Source: Stakelama saccharophila (GTDB lineage Bacteria; Pseudomonadota; Alphaproteobacteria; Sphingomonadales; Sphingomonadaceae). From it: 64,000 nucleotides of DNA. The DNA lies in NCBI RefSeq assembly GCF_032229225.1, contig NZ_CP135076.1:620001-684000 (forward strand). The letters are read 5' to 3'. Each line of letters opens with the position of its first letter. The first letter of the stretch is position 1. The position numbers were made by a program, and so were the translations under genes. Positions 50,937 to 59,133 of this stretch are shown here, one piece after another. The notes beneath the pieces are model-generated. The model worked only from the letters and a program-made list of their open reading frames with translations, did not search any database and was not told the DNA's origin.

Positions 50937-51503
50937 ATGAACGCGCTCGTCCCCGCCTTTATCGCCGCGCTGCTGGCGCAGGCGGGGGACCGGCCGCCCT
51001 GGCTCGCGGCCATCCTGCGCGATCGCCGCGGTCGACCGGTTGCGATCCTCGCCGCGATCCTGTTCGTCCAGCTTGCGGGGGCGGTGATCGCCATAGCCGG
51101 TGCAACCGTCGTCGCGCCCCTGCTGGTGCCGGAAGCGCGCAACCTGATGCTGGCGCTTGCGCTGAGCTTTGCGGGTATCGGTGCCCTGTGGCCGATCCGA
51201 CCACCGGACCGGCTGACGGGATGGCGCATCGGCGCCTTTCCCACAGCGGCGCTCGGCCTGTTCATCCTGACCCTCGGCGACCGCACCCAGTTCCTGACCG
51301 CGACCATCGGCATCGCTTCCGGCCACCCGGCTTTCGCCGGAATCGGCGCGGTAGCGGGGGCCTTTCTCGCCAATCTTCCGGCGGTAATGCTGGGCGAGGC
51401 GGCGTGGCTGGCGCTGCCGCTGGATTGGCTGCGGCGCGTATCGGGCCTATTGTTCCTGTTGGTCGCCGTGCCGCTGGCATTGGCCGCGCTGCGGCTTATC
51501 TAG
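50937..51503 (+). CDS. GDT1/UPF0016-like membrane protein with altered motifs
   Basis: A 188-residue protein with about six membrane helices in two related halves. The UPF0016 hallmark E-x-G-D-(K/R)-(S/T) occurs twice in the family; here the halves read LAQAGDRPPW and LTLGDRTQFLTATIG, so Gly-Asp-Arg is kept but the leading Glu is lost in both. Family members export manganese or exchange cations for protons. The missing Glu may change ion handling. It follows the 107-aa gene by 13 bp. Confidence 0.75.
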   Translation: MNALVPAFIAALLAQAGDRPPWLAAILRDRRGRPVAILAAILFVQLAGAVIAIAGATVVAPLLVPEARNLMLALALSFAGIGALWPIRPPDRLTGWRIGAFPTAALGLFILTLGDRTQFLTATIGIASGHPAFAGIGAVAGAFLANLPAVMLGEAAWLALPLDWLRRVSGLLFLLVAVPLALAALRLI

Positions 51504-51617
51504 CGGACCGATCGCCGTCATCGAGACATTTCCCCAAAGGCGGCGGAGCGAAAGTGGCGGAAAGTCGTTCTCGCTGCGAACCAATTTTCGCAAAGACCCG
51601 ACTGGAAAGGATACATC

Positions 51618-52115
51618 ATGGCTGATAGCGATGCCGCCCTCAACACGCCCACCGACCTGAAGGACAATGCCGCCAAGACGGTGGCTCAGGCGCTGAACGG
51701 CATTCTCGCCGATTCCTATGCGCTCTATCTGAAGACCAAGAACTTCCACTGGCACGTCTCCGGCCCGCATTTCCGCGATTACCATCTGATGCTGGACGAT
51801 CAGGCGGCGCAGATCCTGGGAACGACGGATGCGATCGCCGAACGCGTGCGCAAGACCGGCAACACGACGCTGCGCTCGATCGGCGACATCGCCCGGCGGC
51901 AGACGATCGAGGACAATGACAAGGATTTCGTGAAGCCGGAGGATATGCTTGCCGAACTGCGGCAGGACAATCTCAAGCTCGTCGAACGCCTGCGCGAGGC
52001 GAAGGACATCGTCGACGAGGCCAAGGACAACGCCACCAGCGGCGTCCTGGACGACTGGACCGACGAGGCGGAGGAGCGGGCCTGGTTCCTGTTCGAGGCC
52101 AGTCGCAAGAGCTGA
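51618..52115 (+). CDS. dps: Dps-family DNA-binding ferritin
   Basis: A 165-residue Dps protein that stores iron and protects DNA under oxidative stress. The intersubunit ferroxidase site is visible: KNFHWHVSGPHFRDYHLMLDD (His and Asp/Glu ligands). The remaining helices show AIAERVRKTGNTTLRSIGDI. AAAGGATACATC lies before the ATG. A small DUF1328 membrane protein gene follows 57 bp downstream. Confidence 0.93.
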   Translation: MADSDAALNTPTDLKDNAAKTVAQALNGILADSYALYLKTKNFHWHVSGPHFRDYHLMLDDQAAQILGTTDAIAERVRKTGNTTLRSIGDIARRQTIEDNDKDFVKPEDMLAELRQDNLKLVERLREAKDIVDEAKDNATSGVLDDWTDEAEERAWFLFEASRKS

Positions 52116-52172
52116 CGGAACGCTTGTTCGCTCCCGTCGGTTAAAGCAGGCACACAAGCGAAAGGAAATGCC

Positions 52173-52358
52173 ATGATCAAATGGGCACTGATTTTCCTGG
52201 TGCTGGGCCTGGTCCTGGCTGCCATCGGCTTCGGCGGCGCGGCGGGCGTCGCCTTCACCATTGCGAAGGTCCTGGCCTTCATCGCGATCGCGCTGTTCGT
52301 GATCTTCCTCGTGATGGGTATCATGGCCGGCAAGGCGGTGAAGGACGCGGTCGACTGA
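52173..52358 (+). CDS. DUF1328/UPF0391 small membrane protein
   Basis: A 61-residue protein with two hydrophobic helices (WALIFLVLGLVLAAIGFGG and AIALFVIFLVMGIMAG) and a short charged tail. UPF0391 (YtjA) proteins are often stress-induced; their function is unknown. AAAGGAAA precedes the ATG. It follows dps in the same direction, fitting a stress-response pair. Confidence 0.9.
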   Translation: MIKWALIFLVLGLVLAAIGFGGAAGVAFTIAKVLAFIAIALFVIFLVMGIMAGKAVKDAVD

Positions 52359-52424
52359 TCGCAACGCACCGGAACCGGATCGGGGCGGGCGACGGGATCG
52401 CCCGCCCTTTTTCCGTCCAGCGCC

Positions 52425-54029
52425 ATGCATGCCTTCGCTGACCTCCTGAACCGCCTGATCTACACGCGCTCGCGCAATGCGAAGCTGCGGCTGATCGCCG
52501 ATTATCTCCGCGCGACATCCGACCCGGATCGTGGCTGGGCCGTCGCCGCGCTTACCGGCGACCTCGATCTGCCGGCGGTGAAGTCGTCGACCGTGCGTGG
52601 ACTGATCGAAGCGCGGACCGATCCGCTTTTATTCTCGCTCAGTCGTGATTTCGTCGGCGATACGGCGGAAACCGTCGCACTGCTCTGGCCGGAGCCCACG
52701 CGGCCGCCGGATGATCGTGCCGAGGCGCAGGGGCGGTCGCTGGCCGAGGTCGTGGACCGACTGGCCGGTCTGACGCGTCCGAGCGCGCCGGCGGCGCTCG
52801 CCGAGATGCTCGACCGGTTCGACGCGGACGAACGCTACGCCCTGCTCAAGCTTGCTACGGGCGGCCTGCGGGTCGGGGTGTCGGCGCGCCTGGCGAAGAC
52901 CGCGCTCGCCCAGGCCTTCGGGCTCGATGTCGATGCGGTGGAGGAAGTATGGCACGGCCTTTCGCCGCCCTACCGGGAAATCTTCGCCTGGGGAGAGGGG
53001 CGGGCGGCGCAGCCGACGCCGGCCGACGTGCCCGTCTTTCGCCCCTTCATGCTCGCCCACCCGCTCGACGATGCCGAACTCGATCTCGCCGACTTTGCGG
53101 CCGAGTGGAAATGGGACGGCATCCGCGTGCAGCTCGTCCATGTCGGCGGCGAGACGCGGCTCTACAGCCGGGCGGGCGACGACATCACCCGCGCCTTTCC
53201 CGATATCGCCGATAGCTTTTCGACACCCGGCACCCTCGACGGCGAATTGCTCGTGCGCGGCGAGGCGCAGGGGCACGCGCTGGGTGAGGGCGGCGGTGCG
53301 GCCAGTTTCAATGCGCTGCAGCAGCGTCTGAACCGCAAGACCGTGTCGAGGAAGATGCTGGCGGAAGCGCCGGCCTTCGTCAGGCTGTACGATATTCTGT
53401 TCGACGGCGATGAGGATTTGCGCTCGTTTTCCTGGCAAGACCGTCGACGTCGGCTGGAGGCGTTCGTCGCAACCCTCGATCCCGACCGGTTCGACGTCTC
53501 AAGCCTGATCGATGCCGAAGACTTCGCGGCGCTCGCCGCCTTGCGCGAGAACGCGCGCCAAGGGGCGATCGAGGGAGTCATGCTGAAACGCCGCGACTCA
53601 GCCTATGTACCCGGCCGGCGCGTCGGATTGTGGTACAAGTGGAAGCGCGATCCGCTCGTGGTCGATTGCGTGATGATGTACGCGCAGCGCGGAAGCGGCA
53701 AACGGTCGAGCTTCTATTCCGACTATACCTTCGGATGCTGGGCGGAGGACGGAACGCTGTTGCCGGTGGGCAAGGCCTATTTCGGCTTCACCGACGAGGA
53801 ACTCCGCTGGCTCGATCGCTTCGTCCGCAACAATACCGTCGACCGTTTCGGGCCGGTACGGGAAGTGGAAAAGACGCTGGTGCTGGAAGTGGCGTTCGAT
53901 TCGGTGCATTCGTCGAAGCGGCACAAGTCCGGCCTCGCCATGCGCTTCCCCCGGATCAGCCGGATCCGGCGCGACAAGCCTGCCGCGGAGGCCGACCGGA
54001 TCGCGGCGCTGGAACGGATGATCACCTGA
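52425..54029 (+). CDS. ATP-dependent DNA ligase (cisplatin-damage-response type)
   Basis: A 534-residue ligase. The adenylation motif with the nucleophilic Lys is FAAEWKWDGIRVQLV; other nucleotidyl-transferase motifs are TLDGELLVRG, FVRLYDILFDGDEDL and GVMLKRRDSAYVPGRR, followed by the OB-fold part LWYKWKRDPLVVDCVM. The N-terminal DNA-binding domain spans about 1-190. In many proteobacteria this ligase sits in a cluster with an MBL-type exonuclease and an Lhr-like helicase; here its presumed exonuclease is at 62694, about 8.7 kb away. Confidence 0.93.
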   Translation: MHAFADLLNRLIYTRSRNAKLRLIADYLRATSDPDRGWAVAALTGDLDLPAVKSSTVRGLIEARTDPLLFSLSRDFVGDTAETVALLWPEPTRPPDDRAEAQGRSLAEVVDRLAGLTRPSAPAALAEMLDRFDADERYALLKLATGGLRVGVSARLAKTALAQAFGLDVDAVEEVWHGLSPPYREIFAWGEGRAAQPTPADVPVFRPFMLAHPLDDAELDLADFAAEWKWDGIRVQLVHVGGETRLYSRAGDDITRAFPDIADSFSTPGTLDGELLVRGEAQGHALGEGGGAASFNALQQRLNRKTVSRKMLAEAPAFVRLYDILFDGDEDLRSFSWQDRRRRLEAFVATLDPDRFDVSSLIDAEDFAALAALRENARQGAIEGVMLKRRDSAYVPGRRVGLWYKWKRDPLVVDCVMMYAQRGSGKRSSFYSDYTFGCWAEDGTLLPVGKAYFGFTDEELRWLDRFVRNNTVDRFGPVREVEKTLVLEVAFDSVHSSKRHKSGLAMRFPRISRIRRDKPAAEADRIAALERMIT

Positions 54030-54577
54030 GTCGGTGCGGGGGTGCGTCGGCCCTCCGCGCGCCGCTACGCATACGTTCGACAGGCGACCGACCACCGCAC
54101 GCCGGGACGGGAGCCCGGCTTGACCGCCTCCAAACCACCTGAATTTCAGCTCAAGCGTGCGGTCAGGCCGGTGCTGGACGTCGTCGGCCGCGAGCGGGAG
54201 CCCGTGTCCGACCGCGCGGAGCGGATGGCGGAATATGAGGATGTGTGCGAGCGCGAGCTATAGGCCACCGATCCGCCGCCGGGCTATGTCCGCGACGGCG
54301 GAGTCCGGTTCGAGCGCACGGGTGAATCGCTGCGAATTGTGCGCCGATCCGCGGCTAGGCCGCCTCACCGCCAACATCTTTCTCACCTACCCGCAAGGGG
54401 CGACGCAAGGCCCGGCGCAATCCTCGGCGGGACGCGCGGCAGCATCGCCCGCCGGCTGGGTCCGGCCATAAACCTTGGGCGCGGCGGGCTTCCAACCGCC
54501 ACGCTCCATCCGAACGAACGGGTTGACCGGCGCCCACGAAGGCGCGCCGGTCCGAACCGTTACGGAAAGGCCGCTGC
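54030..54577. other. Gene-poor region between DNA ligase and cold-shock protein genes
   Basis: A 548-bp stretch between convergent genes. Only two short frames look at all protein-like: a minus-strand frame at 54387-54509 with three cysteines, and a plus-strand frame ending at 54263 with an Arg/Glu-rich tail. No repeat family from the rest of the window is present, and no clear terminator was seen. Confidence 0.4.
54387..54509 (-). CDS. Candidate 40-residue protein with C-terminal cysteines
   Basis: A short frame that begins MERGGWKPAAPKVYGRTQPA and ends EDCAGPCVAPCG, giving three Cys spaced CX3CX3C. No convincing ribosome-binding site is present and I do not recognise it. The composition is protein-like and unlike the flanking shadow frames, but it could be chance. 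Confidence 0.3.
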   Translation of the reverse strand: MERGGWKPAAPKVYGRTQPAGDAAARPAEDCAGPCVAPCG

Positions 54578-55351
54578 TTACTGGACCGGCTGCAGGTTCA
54601 CCGCGGCATATTTGCCGCGACGATCGACCTCCAGCTCGAATTCCAGGCGGTCGCCTTCGTTCAGCGTCGGCATGCCGGCACGCTCCACCGCGGAGATGTG
54701 CACGAAGGCATCGGGCCGGCCGTCATCGCGCTGGATGAAACCGAAACCCTTCATGGCATTGAAGAATTTCACCGTGCCGCTCGCCTTCTCGCCGGTCAGT
54801 TGCCGCTGCGGCCCGCCGCGCGGGGCACCCGCACCGGGGCCTGCGCTTTCCTCAACCGGCATCGGCTCACCGTCGATCTTCAGATCGGTCGCCGAGATGC
54901 GGCCACCGCGATCGACCAGGGTGAAGCCCAGCGGCTGCCCCTCGGCCAGGCCGGTCAGGCCGGCCTGCTCGACGGCGGAGATGTGGACGAACACATCTTC
55001 ACCACCATCGTCGCGCACGATGAAGCCGAAGCCCTTCTGCCCGTTGAAGAATTTTACGACACCCGTCGCTTCTCCGACGACCTGGGGCGGCATGCCGCGC
55101 CCACCGCCGCCGCCGGCACCGCCGCGGAAACCGCCGCCGCTGCGCGAATCACCGAAACGGTTACCGCCGCCAAAGCCGCCGCGATCAGCGCCACCGAAGC
55201 CGCCGCGATCGTTGCCGGCATTGCCGCCGCCCCGATCCTGGCCGAACCCGTTGCCGCGATCGAAACTCTGATATGCCTCGTCGCCGAAGAAATCCCGCTT
55301 GTCTCTGCCGCGCCCGCCGCGATCGCCGCGGCGTCCCTTGTCGAAACTCAT
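54578..55351 (-). CDS. Two-domain cold-shock protein with Gly/Arg-rich N-terminus
   Basis: A 257-residue RNA/ssDNA-binding protein. Residues 1-88 are a disordered Gly/Arg/Asp-rich segment (RGG and RGGF repeats). The first cold-shock domain has VVKFFNGQKGFGFIVRDDGG and VFVHISAVEQ; the second has TVKFFNAMKGFGFIQRDDGR and AFVHISAVERAG. A Pro/Gly linker separates them. Single-domain Csps have about 70 residues, so this is a large composite form. It is divergent from terC. Confidence 0.92.
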   Translation of the reverse strand: MSFDKGRRGDRGGRGRDKRDFFGDEAYQSFDRGNGFGQDRGGGNAGNDRGGFGGADRGGFGGGNRFGDSRSGGGFRGGAGGGGGRGMPPQVVGEATGVVKFFNGQKGFGFIVRDDGGEDVFVHISAVEQAGLTGLAEGQPLGFTLVDRGGRISATDLKIDGEPMPVEESAGPGAGAPRGGPQRQLTGEKASGTVKFFNAMKGFGFIQRDDGRPDAFVHISAVERAGMPTLNEGDRLEFELEVDRRGKYAAVNLQPVQ

Positions 55352-55558
55352 TGCCCTGTTCGTCTTCCCGGTTCGCCCGCATTCCAATTCAAAACCGGCG
55401 CTTCGGACGAAAAACGCGGGCTTCCTGACGCTCGAACTACGCGCCACGATTCTCAACATACCGAAAAACGGTCGCCTTCGCGAACAAATTCGTCGTGAAA
55501 TAGTCCAGCAATACAACGATACTTGCGGAGCCGGTGCATAAACGGCACAGATTTTCGC

Positions 55559-56362
55559 ATGGCCGATATCATCGCACTGTTTGCCGATCCCGCGACCTGG
55601 GCGGCGCTCGTCACCCTGATCGTGCTCGAAGTGGTGCTCGGCATCGACAACCTGATCTTCATCTCCATCCTGTCGAACAAGCTGCCGGCGCACCAGCAGC
55701 AGCGCGCGCGGCGCGTCGGCATCGGGCTGGCGCTGATCCTGCGGCTGGTCCTGTTGTCGATGATCGCCTGGATCGTCGGGCTGAAGGCCGTGATATTCGA
55801 TCTGGGGCTGACCGGGGCGCCGGGTGCGCACGGCGAACCGACGTTCGAGACGGCCTTTTCGATCCGCGACCTGATCCTCATCGCCGGCGGCCTGTTCCTG
55901 CTCTACAAGGCGACGACCGAAATCCACGGTCACGTCGAGGGCGAGGAGCACGAGGCGCCGGGGGCGGGCGGAGGCGCGGGCAAGCGCGGCCTGACCTTTG
56001 CCTCCGCCATCGCCCAGATACTCGCGCTCGACATGGTCTTTTCCATCGACTCGATCCTGACCGCGGTGGGCATGACGGACGATCTTCCGGTGATGATCGT
56101 CGCCGTGATCGTCGCCGTCGGCGTGATGCTGTTCGCCGCCGACCCGCTGGCGAACTTCATCGCGCGCAATCCGACAGTCGTCATGCTGGCATTGTCCTTC
56201 CTGCTGATGATCGGCCTGGTGCTGATCGCCGACGGTTTCGGCGTGCATATTCCGAAGGGATATATCTACACCGCCATGGCCTTCGCCGCCGGGGTGGAGA
56301 TGCTCAACATCTTCGCCCGGCGACGCCGTGGTGCTCGCGGAGAAGATGCGGCGGGCCATTGA
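55559..56362 (+). CDS. TerC-family membrane protein
   Basis: A 267-residue protein with seven to eight membrane helices. Signature TerC segments are [21 protein letters not shown] and [20 protein letters not shown], whose Asp residues sit in the membrane. The family includes tellurite-resistance TerC and proteins implicated in manganese efflux or metal loading during secretion. The start at 55559 gives the standard N-terminus [14 protein letters not shown]. The frame's last residues run into the 31-bp gap before the RNase D gene. Confidence 0.9.
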   Translation: MADIIALFADPATWAALVTLIVLEVVLGIDNLIFISILSNKLPAHQQQRARRVGIGLALILRLVLLSMIAWIVGLKAVIFDLGLTGAPGAHGEPTFETAFSIRDLILIAGGLFLLYKATTEIHGHVEGEEHEAPGAGGGAGKRGLTFASAIAQILALDMVFSIDSILTAVGMTDDLPVMIVAVIVAVGVMLFAADPLANFIARNPTVVMLALSFLLMIGLVLIADGFGVHIPKGYIYTAMAFAAGVEMLNIFARRRRGARGEDAAGH

Positions 56363-56393
56363 GCGTCCGGCCAATCGGGGCTAGGCGGACGCA

Positions 56394-57011
56394 ATGACCG
56401 TGCATTTCCATGAAGAAGACCTGCCCGACGGCGTGCTCGCCCCCGGCGCCGTCGCCGTCGATACCGAAACGATGGGCCTCGTCACGCCGCGCGACCGGCT
56501 GTGCGTCGTTCAGATTTCCGACGGGCGGGGCGACGAGCATCTCGTCCGCTTCAATCCCGGCAGCGACTATGCCGCGCCCAATCTGAAGCGCGTGCTCGCC
56601 GATCCGGCGCGGCTGAAGCTCTACCATTTCGCGCGCTTCGATCTTGCCGCGATTCAGCATTATCTAGGCGTCGTCGCGGCGCCGGTTTATTGCACCAAGA
56701 CGGCCTCGCGACTGGTGCGCACCTATACCGACCGGCACGGCCTGAAGGAGCTGGTGCGCGAACTGCTGGGCGGCGAGATTTCCAAGGCGCAGCAATCCTC
56801 GGACTGGGGCGGGCCGGAGCTGTCGGAGGCGCAGCGGGATTATGCCGCGTCCGATGTGAGGTTCCTGCACCAGTTGAAGGAAGAACTCGATCGTCGGCTC
56901 GATCGGGAGAACCGCACCGAACTGGCTCAGGCCTGTTTCGACTTCCTGCCCCACCGTGCCGCGCTCGATCTCGCCGGCTGGCCCGAAATCGATATCTTCG
57001 CCCATGTCTGA
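56394..57011 (+). CDS. Ribonuclease D-like 3'-5' exonuclease
   Basis: A 205-residue protein with only the DEDD exonuclease domain; the HRDC domain of full-length RNase D (about 375 residues) is absent. DEDDy residues are visible: AVDTETMGL (motif I), YHFARFDLAAIQHY (motif II) and DYAASDVRFLHQL (motif III, Tyr type). This short form is common in alphaproteobacteria next to lptC, as here. It acts on small structured RNAs. Confidence 0.92.
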   Translation: MTVHFHEEDLPDGVLAPGAVAVDTETMGLVTPRDRLCVVQISDGRGDEHLVRFNPGSDYAAPNLKRVLADPARLKLYHFARFDLAAIQHYLGVVAAPVYCTKTASRLVRTYTDRHGLKELVRELLGGEISKAQQSSDWGGPELSEAQRDYAASDVRFLHQLKEELDRRLDRENRTELAQACFDFLPHRAALDLAGWPEIDIFAHV

Positions 57012-57037
57012 CCGGCGCGCCCCGCTCGGCCGATCCG

Positions 57038-57682
57038 ATGTCTGACATCGCCCGCCGCGTCCGCTCGGAACGCCAGAACTGGGCGGCGCCCGGCAGCACG
57101 CATGACCGGGTGGTGGCGATCATGCAGGTGGTGTTGCCGATGGGGATCGGTGCGCTCGCCGCGTTCCTGGTGCTCGCCCCGCTGGTGCAGGGGGGCGACG
57201 TCAGCTTCCTGCTGGCCAAGGACAAGGTCGATGTCGCCGGGGAACGTATGCGGCTTCAGGCCGCGCGCTACCGTGGAGAGGATTCCGAAGGACGTCCCTT
57301 TCTGCTCTCCGCGAAGTCCGCGGTGCAGGAAAGCTCGACCCGCCCGGTGGTGCAGATGCGGGGCCTTGCGGCGCAGCTCCGCCTCTCCGACGGGCCGGCG
57401 CGCATCGTCGCGGAGCAGGGACGATACGACATGGATGCCGAAGAGGTACGCATCGACGGCCCGATCCGGGTGCGTGCGCCGGACGACTATCGCATCGATA
57501 CCAGCGACGCGGTGGTGGATCTGAAGGCGCGCAAGCTCGAAAGCACGGGGCCGGCAAGCGGCAGCAGCTCGCTCGGCACCTTCAGCGGCGATCGTATGAG
57601 CGCCGATCTGGAAAGCCGGACGATCCACCTGGACGGCGATGCCCACTTGCGGATCGTGCCCGGGCGCGCAAATAGGCGCTGA
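57038..57682 (+). CDS. lptC: LPS export protein LptC
   Basis: A 214-residue membrane-anchored periplasmic protein that takes LPS from the LptBFG exporter and passes it to LptA. The anchor is VVLPMGIGALAAFLVLAPLV at about 32-51; the beta-jellyroll follows, with MRLQAARYRGEDSEGRPF and DGPIRVRAPDDYRIDTSDA. The ATG at 57038 is in the 3'-flank of the RNase D gene. The stop overlaps the lptA ATG by one base. Confidence 0.88.
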   Translation: MSDIARRVRSERQNWAAPGSTHDRVVAIMQVVLPMGIGALAAFLVLAPLVQGGDVSFLLAKDKVDVAGERMRLQAARYRGEDSEGRPFLLSAKSAVQESSTRPVVQMRGLAAQLRLSDGPARIVAEQGRYDMDAEEVRIDGPIRVRAPDDYRIDTSDAVVDLKARKLESTGPASGSSSLGTFSGDRMSADLESRTIHLDGDAHLRIVPGRANRR

Positions 57683-58224
57683 TGATGTCGTTGCGCCGTT
57701 CCCTGATCGCCGGCCTGGCCGCGCTGACTGCCCTCTCCGGCGTCGCAGCGGCGCAATCGCGCCACAATACAAGCGCACCGATCGATTTCGCGGCCGAACA
57801 TATCGAACTGCAGGACAAGGCCAGTCGCGCCATCCTGTCGGGCGACGTGAACATCACCCAGGCGGAAATGTCGCTTAATGCCGCGCGGGTGACGGTCCAT
57901 TATACCGGCAGGATCATCGGCGGATCGCCCCAGGTGTCGCGCATGGAGGCGGCGGGCGGCGTTCTGGTGCGACGTCCGCAGCAGACCGCACGGTCGCAAT
58001 ATGCCGTCTACGACCTGAACTCCCGCGTCATTACCATGCTCGGCAACGTCCAGCTCGTCCAGGACGGCAACACAATCGGCGGTGGTCGGTTGCGGATCGA
58101 CCTCGATACCGGGCGCGCCGTGATCGACGGTTCCGCAGTGGGCACGGGCAGTACGGCGCCGGGAGCCGTGGAGCGACAGAACGGCAGGGTCACAGGAACG
58201 TTTTCGGTGCCGGAACGCGACTGA
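57682..58224 (+). CDS. lptA: LPS transport periplasmic protein LptA
   Basis: A 180-residue periplasmic protein. Signal peptide LRRSLIAGLAALTALSGVAAA; OstA-like repeats follow: APIDFAAEHIELQDKASRAI, LSGDVNITQAEMSLNAARV and TMLGNVQLVQDGNTIGGG. It bridges LptC to the outer-membrane LptD. The start overlaps the lptC stop (TGATG). The gap to lptB is 126 bp and carries no gene. Confidence 0.9.
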   Translation: MMSLRRSLIAGLAALTALSGVAAAQSRHNTSAPIDFAAEHIELQDKASRAILSGDVNITQAEMSLNAARVTVHYTGRIIGGSPQVSRMEAAGGVLVRRPQQTARSQYAVYDLNSRVITMLGNVQLVQDGNTIGGGRLRIDLDTGRAVIDGSAVGTGSTAPGAVERQNGRVTGTFSVPERD

Positions 58225-58350
58225 GCATCCGCGATCGCCACCATTTTACCGCACCGCCCCTTTCATCCAGGCGGATAATCATGCACGATTCCTGCCAATC
58301 GGCTGCTCCCTCTGGCCAGTGGGGGCGGTGACGGCATATTGAGGACCATC

Positions 58351-59127
58351 ATGGACGACATTGCCACCCTGGCGGACGCCGATCCGATTCACGAAGCCCC
58401 GGTGGAGCAGGGGCTTTCGGTCGTGTCGATTGCCAAGGCCTATGACAAGCGCTCGGTCCTGTCGGACGTTTCGCTGTCCGTCGCGCGCGGTGAGGTGATC
58501 GGCCTGCTCGGTCCGAACGGCGCGGGCAAGACGACCTGTTTCTATTCGGTCATGGGGCTGACGAAGCCGGATTCCGGCCGGATCATGCTCGACGGCGACG
58601 ATATCACCGGCCTGCCCATGTATCGCCGCGCGATCCTGGGGCTCGGCTATCTGCCGCAGGAAACCTCCATCTTTCGCGGTCTTTCGGTGGAAAAGAACAT
58701 CCTGGCCGTGCTCGAACTGGCAGAGCCGGACAAGGCCGCACGCGAACGCCGCCTCGATCGGTTGCTGGACGAATTCGGCCTCGCGCGCCTGCGGGATGCG
58801 CCGGCCATGGCATTGTCCGGCGGCGAGCGGCGACGTGCCGAAATCGCCCGCGCGCTTGCGGCCGACCCGAAGATCATGCTGCTCGACGAGCCGTTCGCGG
58901 GCATCGATCCTATCTCGATCGCCGACATCCGCGATCTCGTCTGCGACCTGAAGGATCGCGGTATCGGCGTGCTCATCACCGATCACAATGTTCGCGAGAC
59001 GCTGGAAATCGTCGACCGCGCCTACATCATCTACGATGGCCGGGTACTGTTCACCGGCTCGCCCGACGAATTGGTCGCCGACGAGAATGTGCGCCGCCTC
59101 TATCTCGGCGAGGGCTTCTCGCTGTAG
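58351..59127 (+). CDS. lptB: LPS export ABC transporter ATPase LptB
   Basis: A 258-residue ATPase that drives LPS extraction from the inner membrane with LptF/LptG (not in the window). Walker [22 protein letters not shown]-loop GYLPQETSIFRGL, signature MALSGGERRRAEIARAL, Walker B KIMLLDEPFAGIDPIS and switch His ITDHNVRETLEI are all intact and LptB-like. I start at the ATG 58351 (GAGGA upstream) rather than the TTG at 58339. rpoN follows 6 bp downstream. Confidence 0.95.
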   Translation: MDDIATLADADPIHEAPVEQGLSVVSIAKAYDKRSVLSDVSLSVARGEVIGLLGPNGAGKTTCFYSVMGLTKPDSGRIMLDGDDITGLPMYRRAILGLGYLPQETSIFRGLSVEKNILAVLELAEPDKAARERRLDRLLDEFGLARLRDAPAMALSGGERRRAEIARALAADPKIMLLDEPFAGIDPISIADIRDLVCDLKDRGIGVLITDHNVRETLEIVDRAYIIYDGRVLFTGSPDELVADENVRRLYLGEGFSL

Positions 59128-59133
59128 CCGCGC

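Noticed and set aside
54042-54263. 73-codon plus-strand frame after the DNA ligase
   Set aside because: The Arg/Glu-rich end is protein-like, but there is no ribosome site and no recognisable family; chance is as likely.
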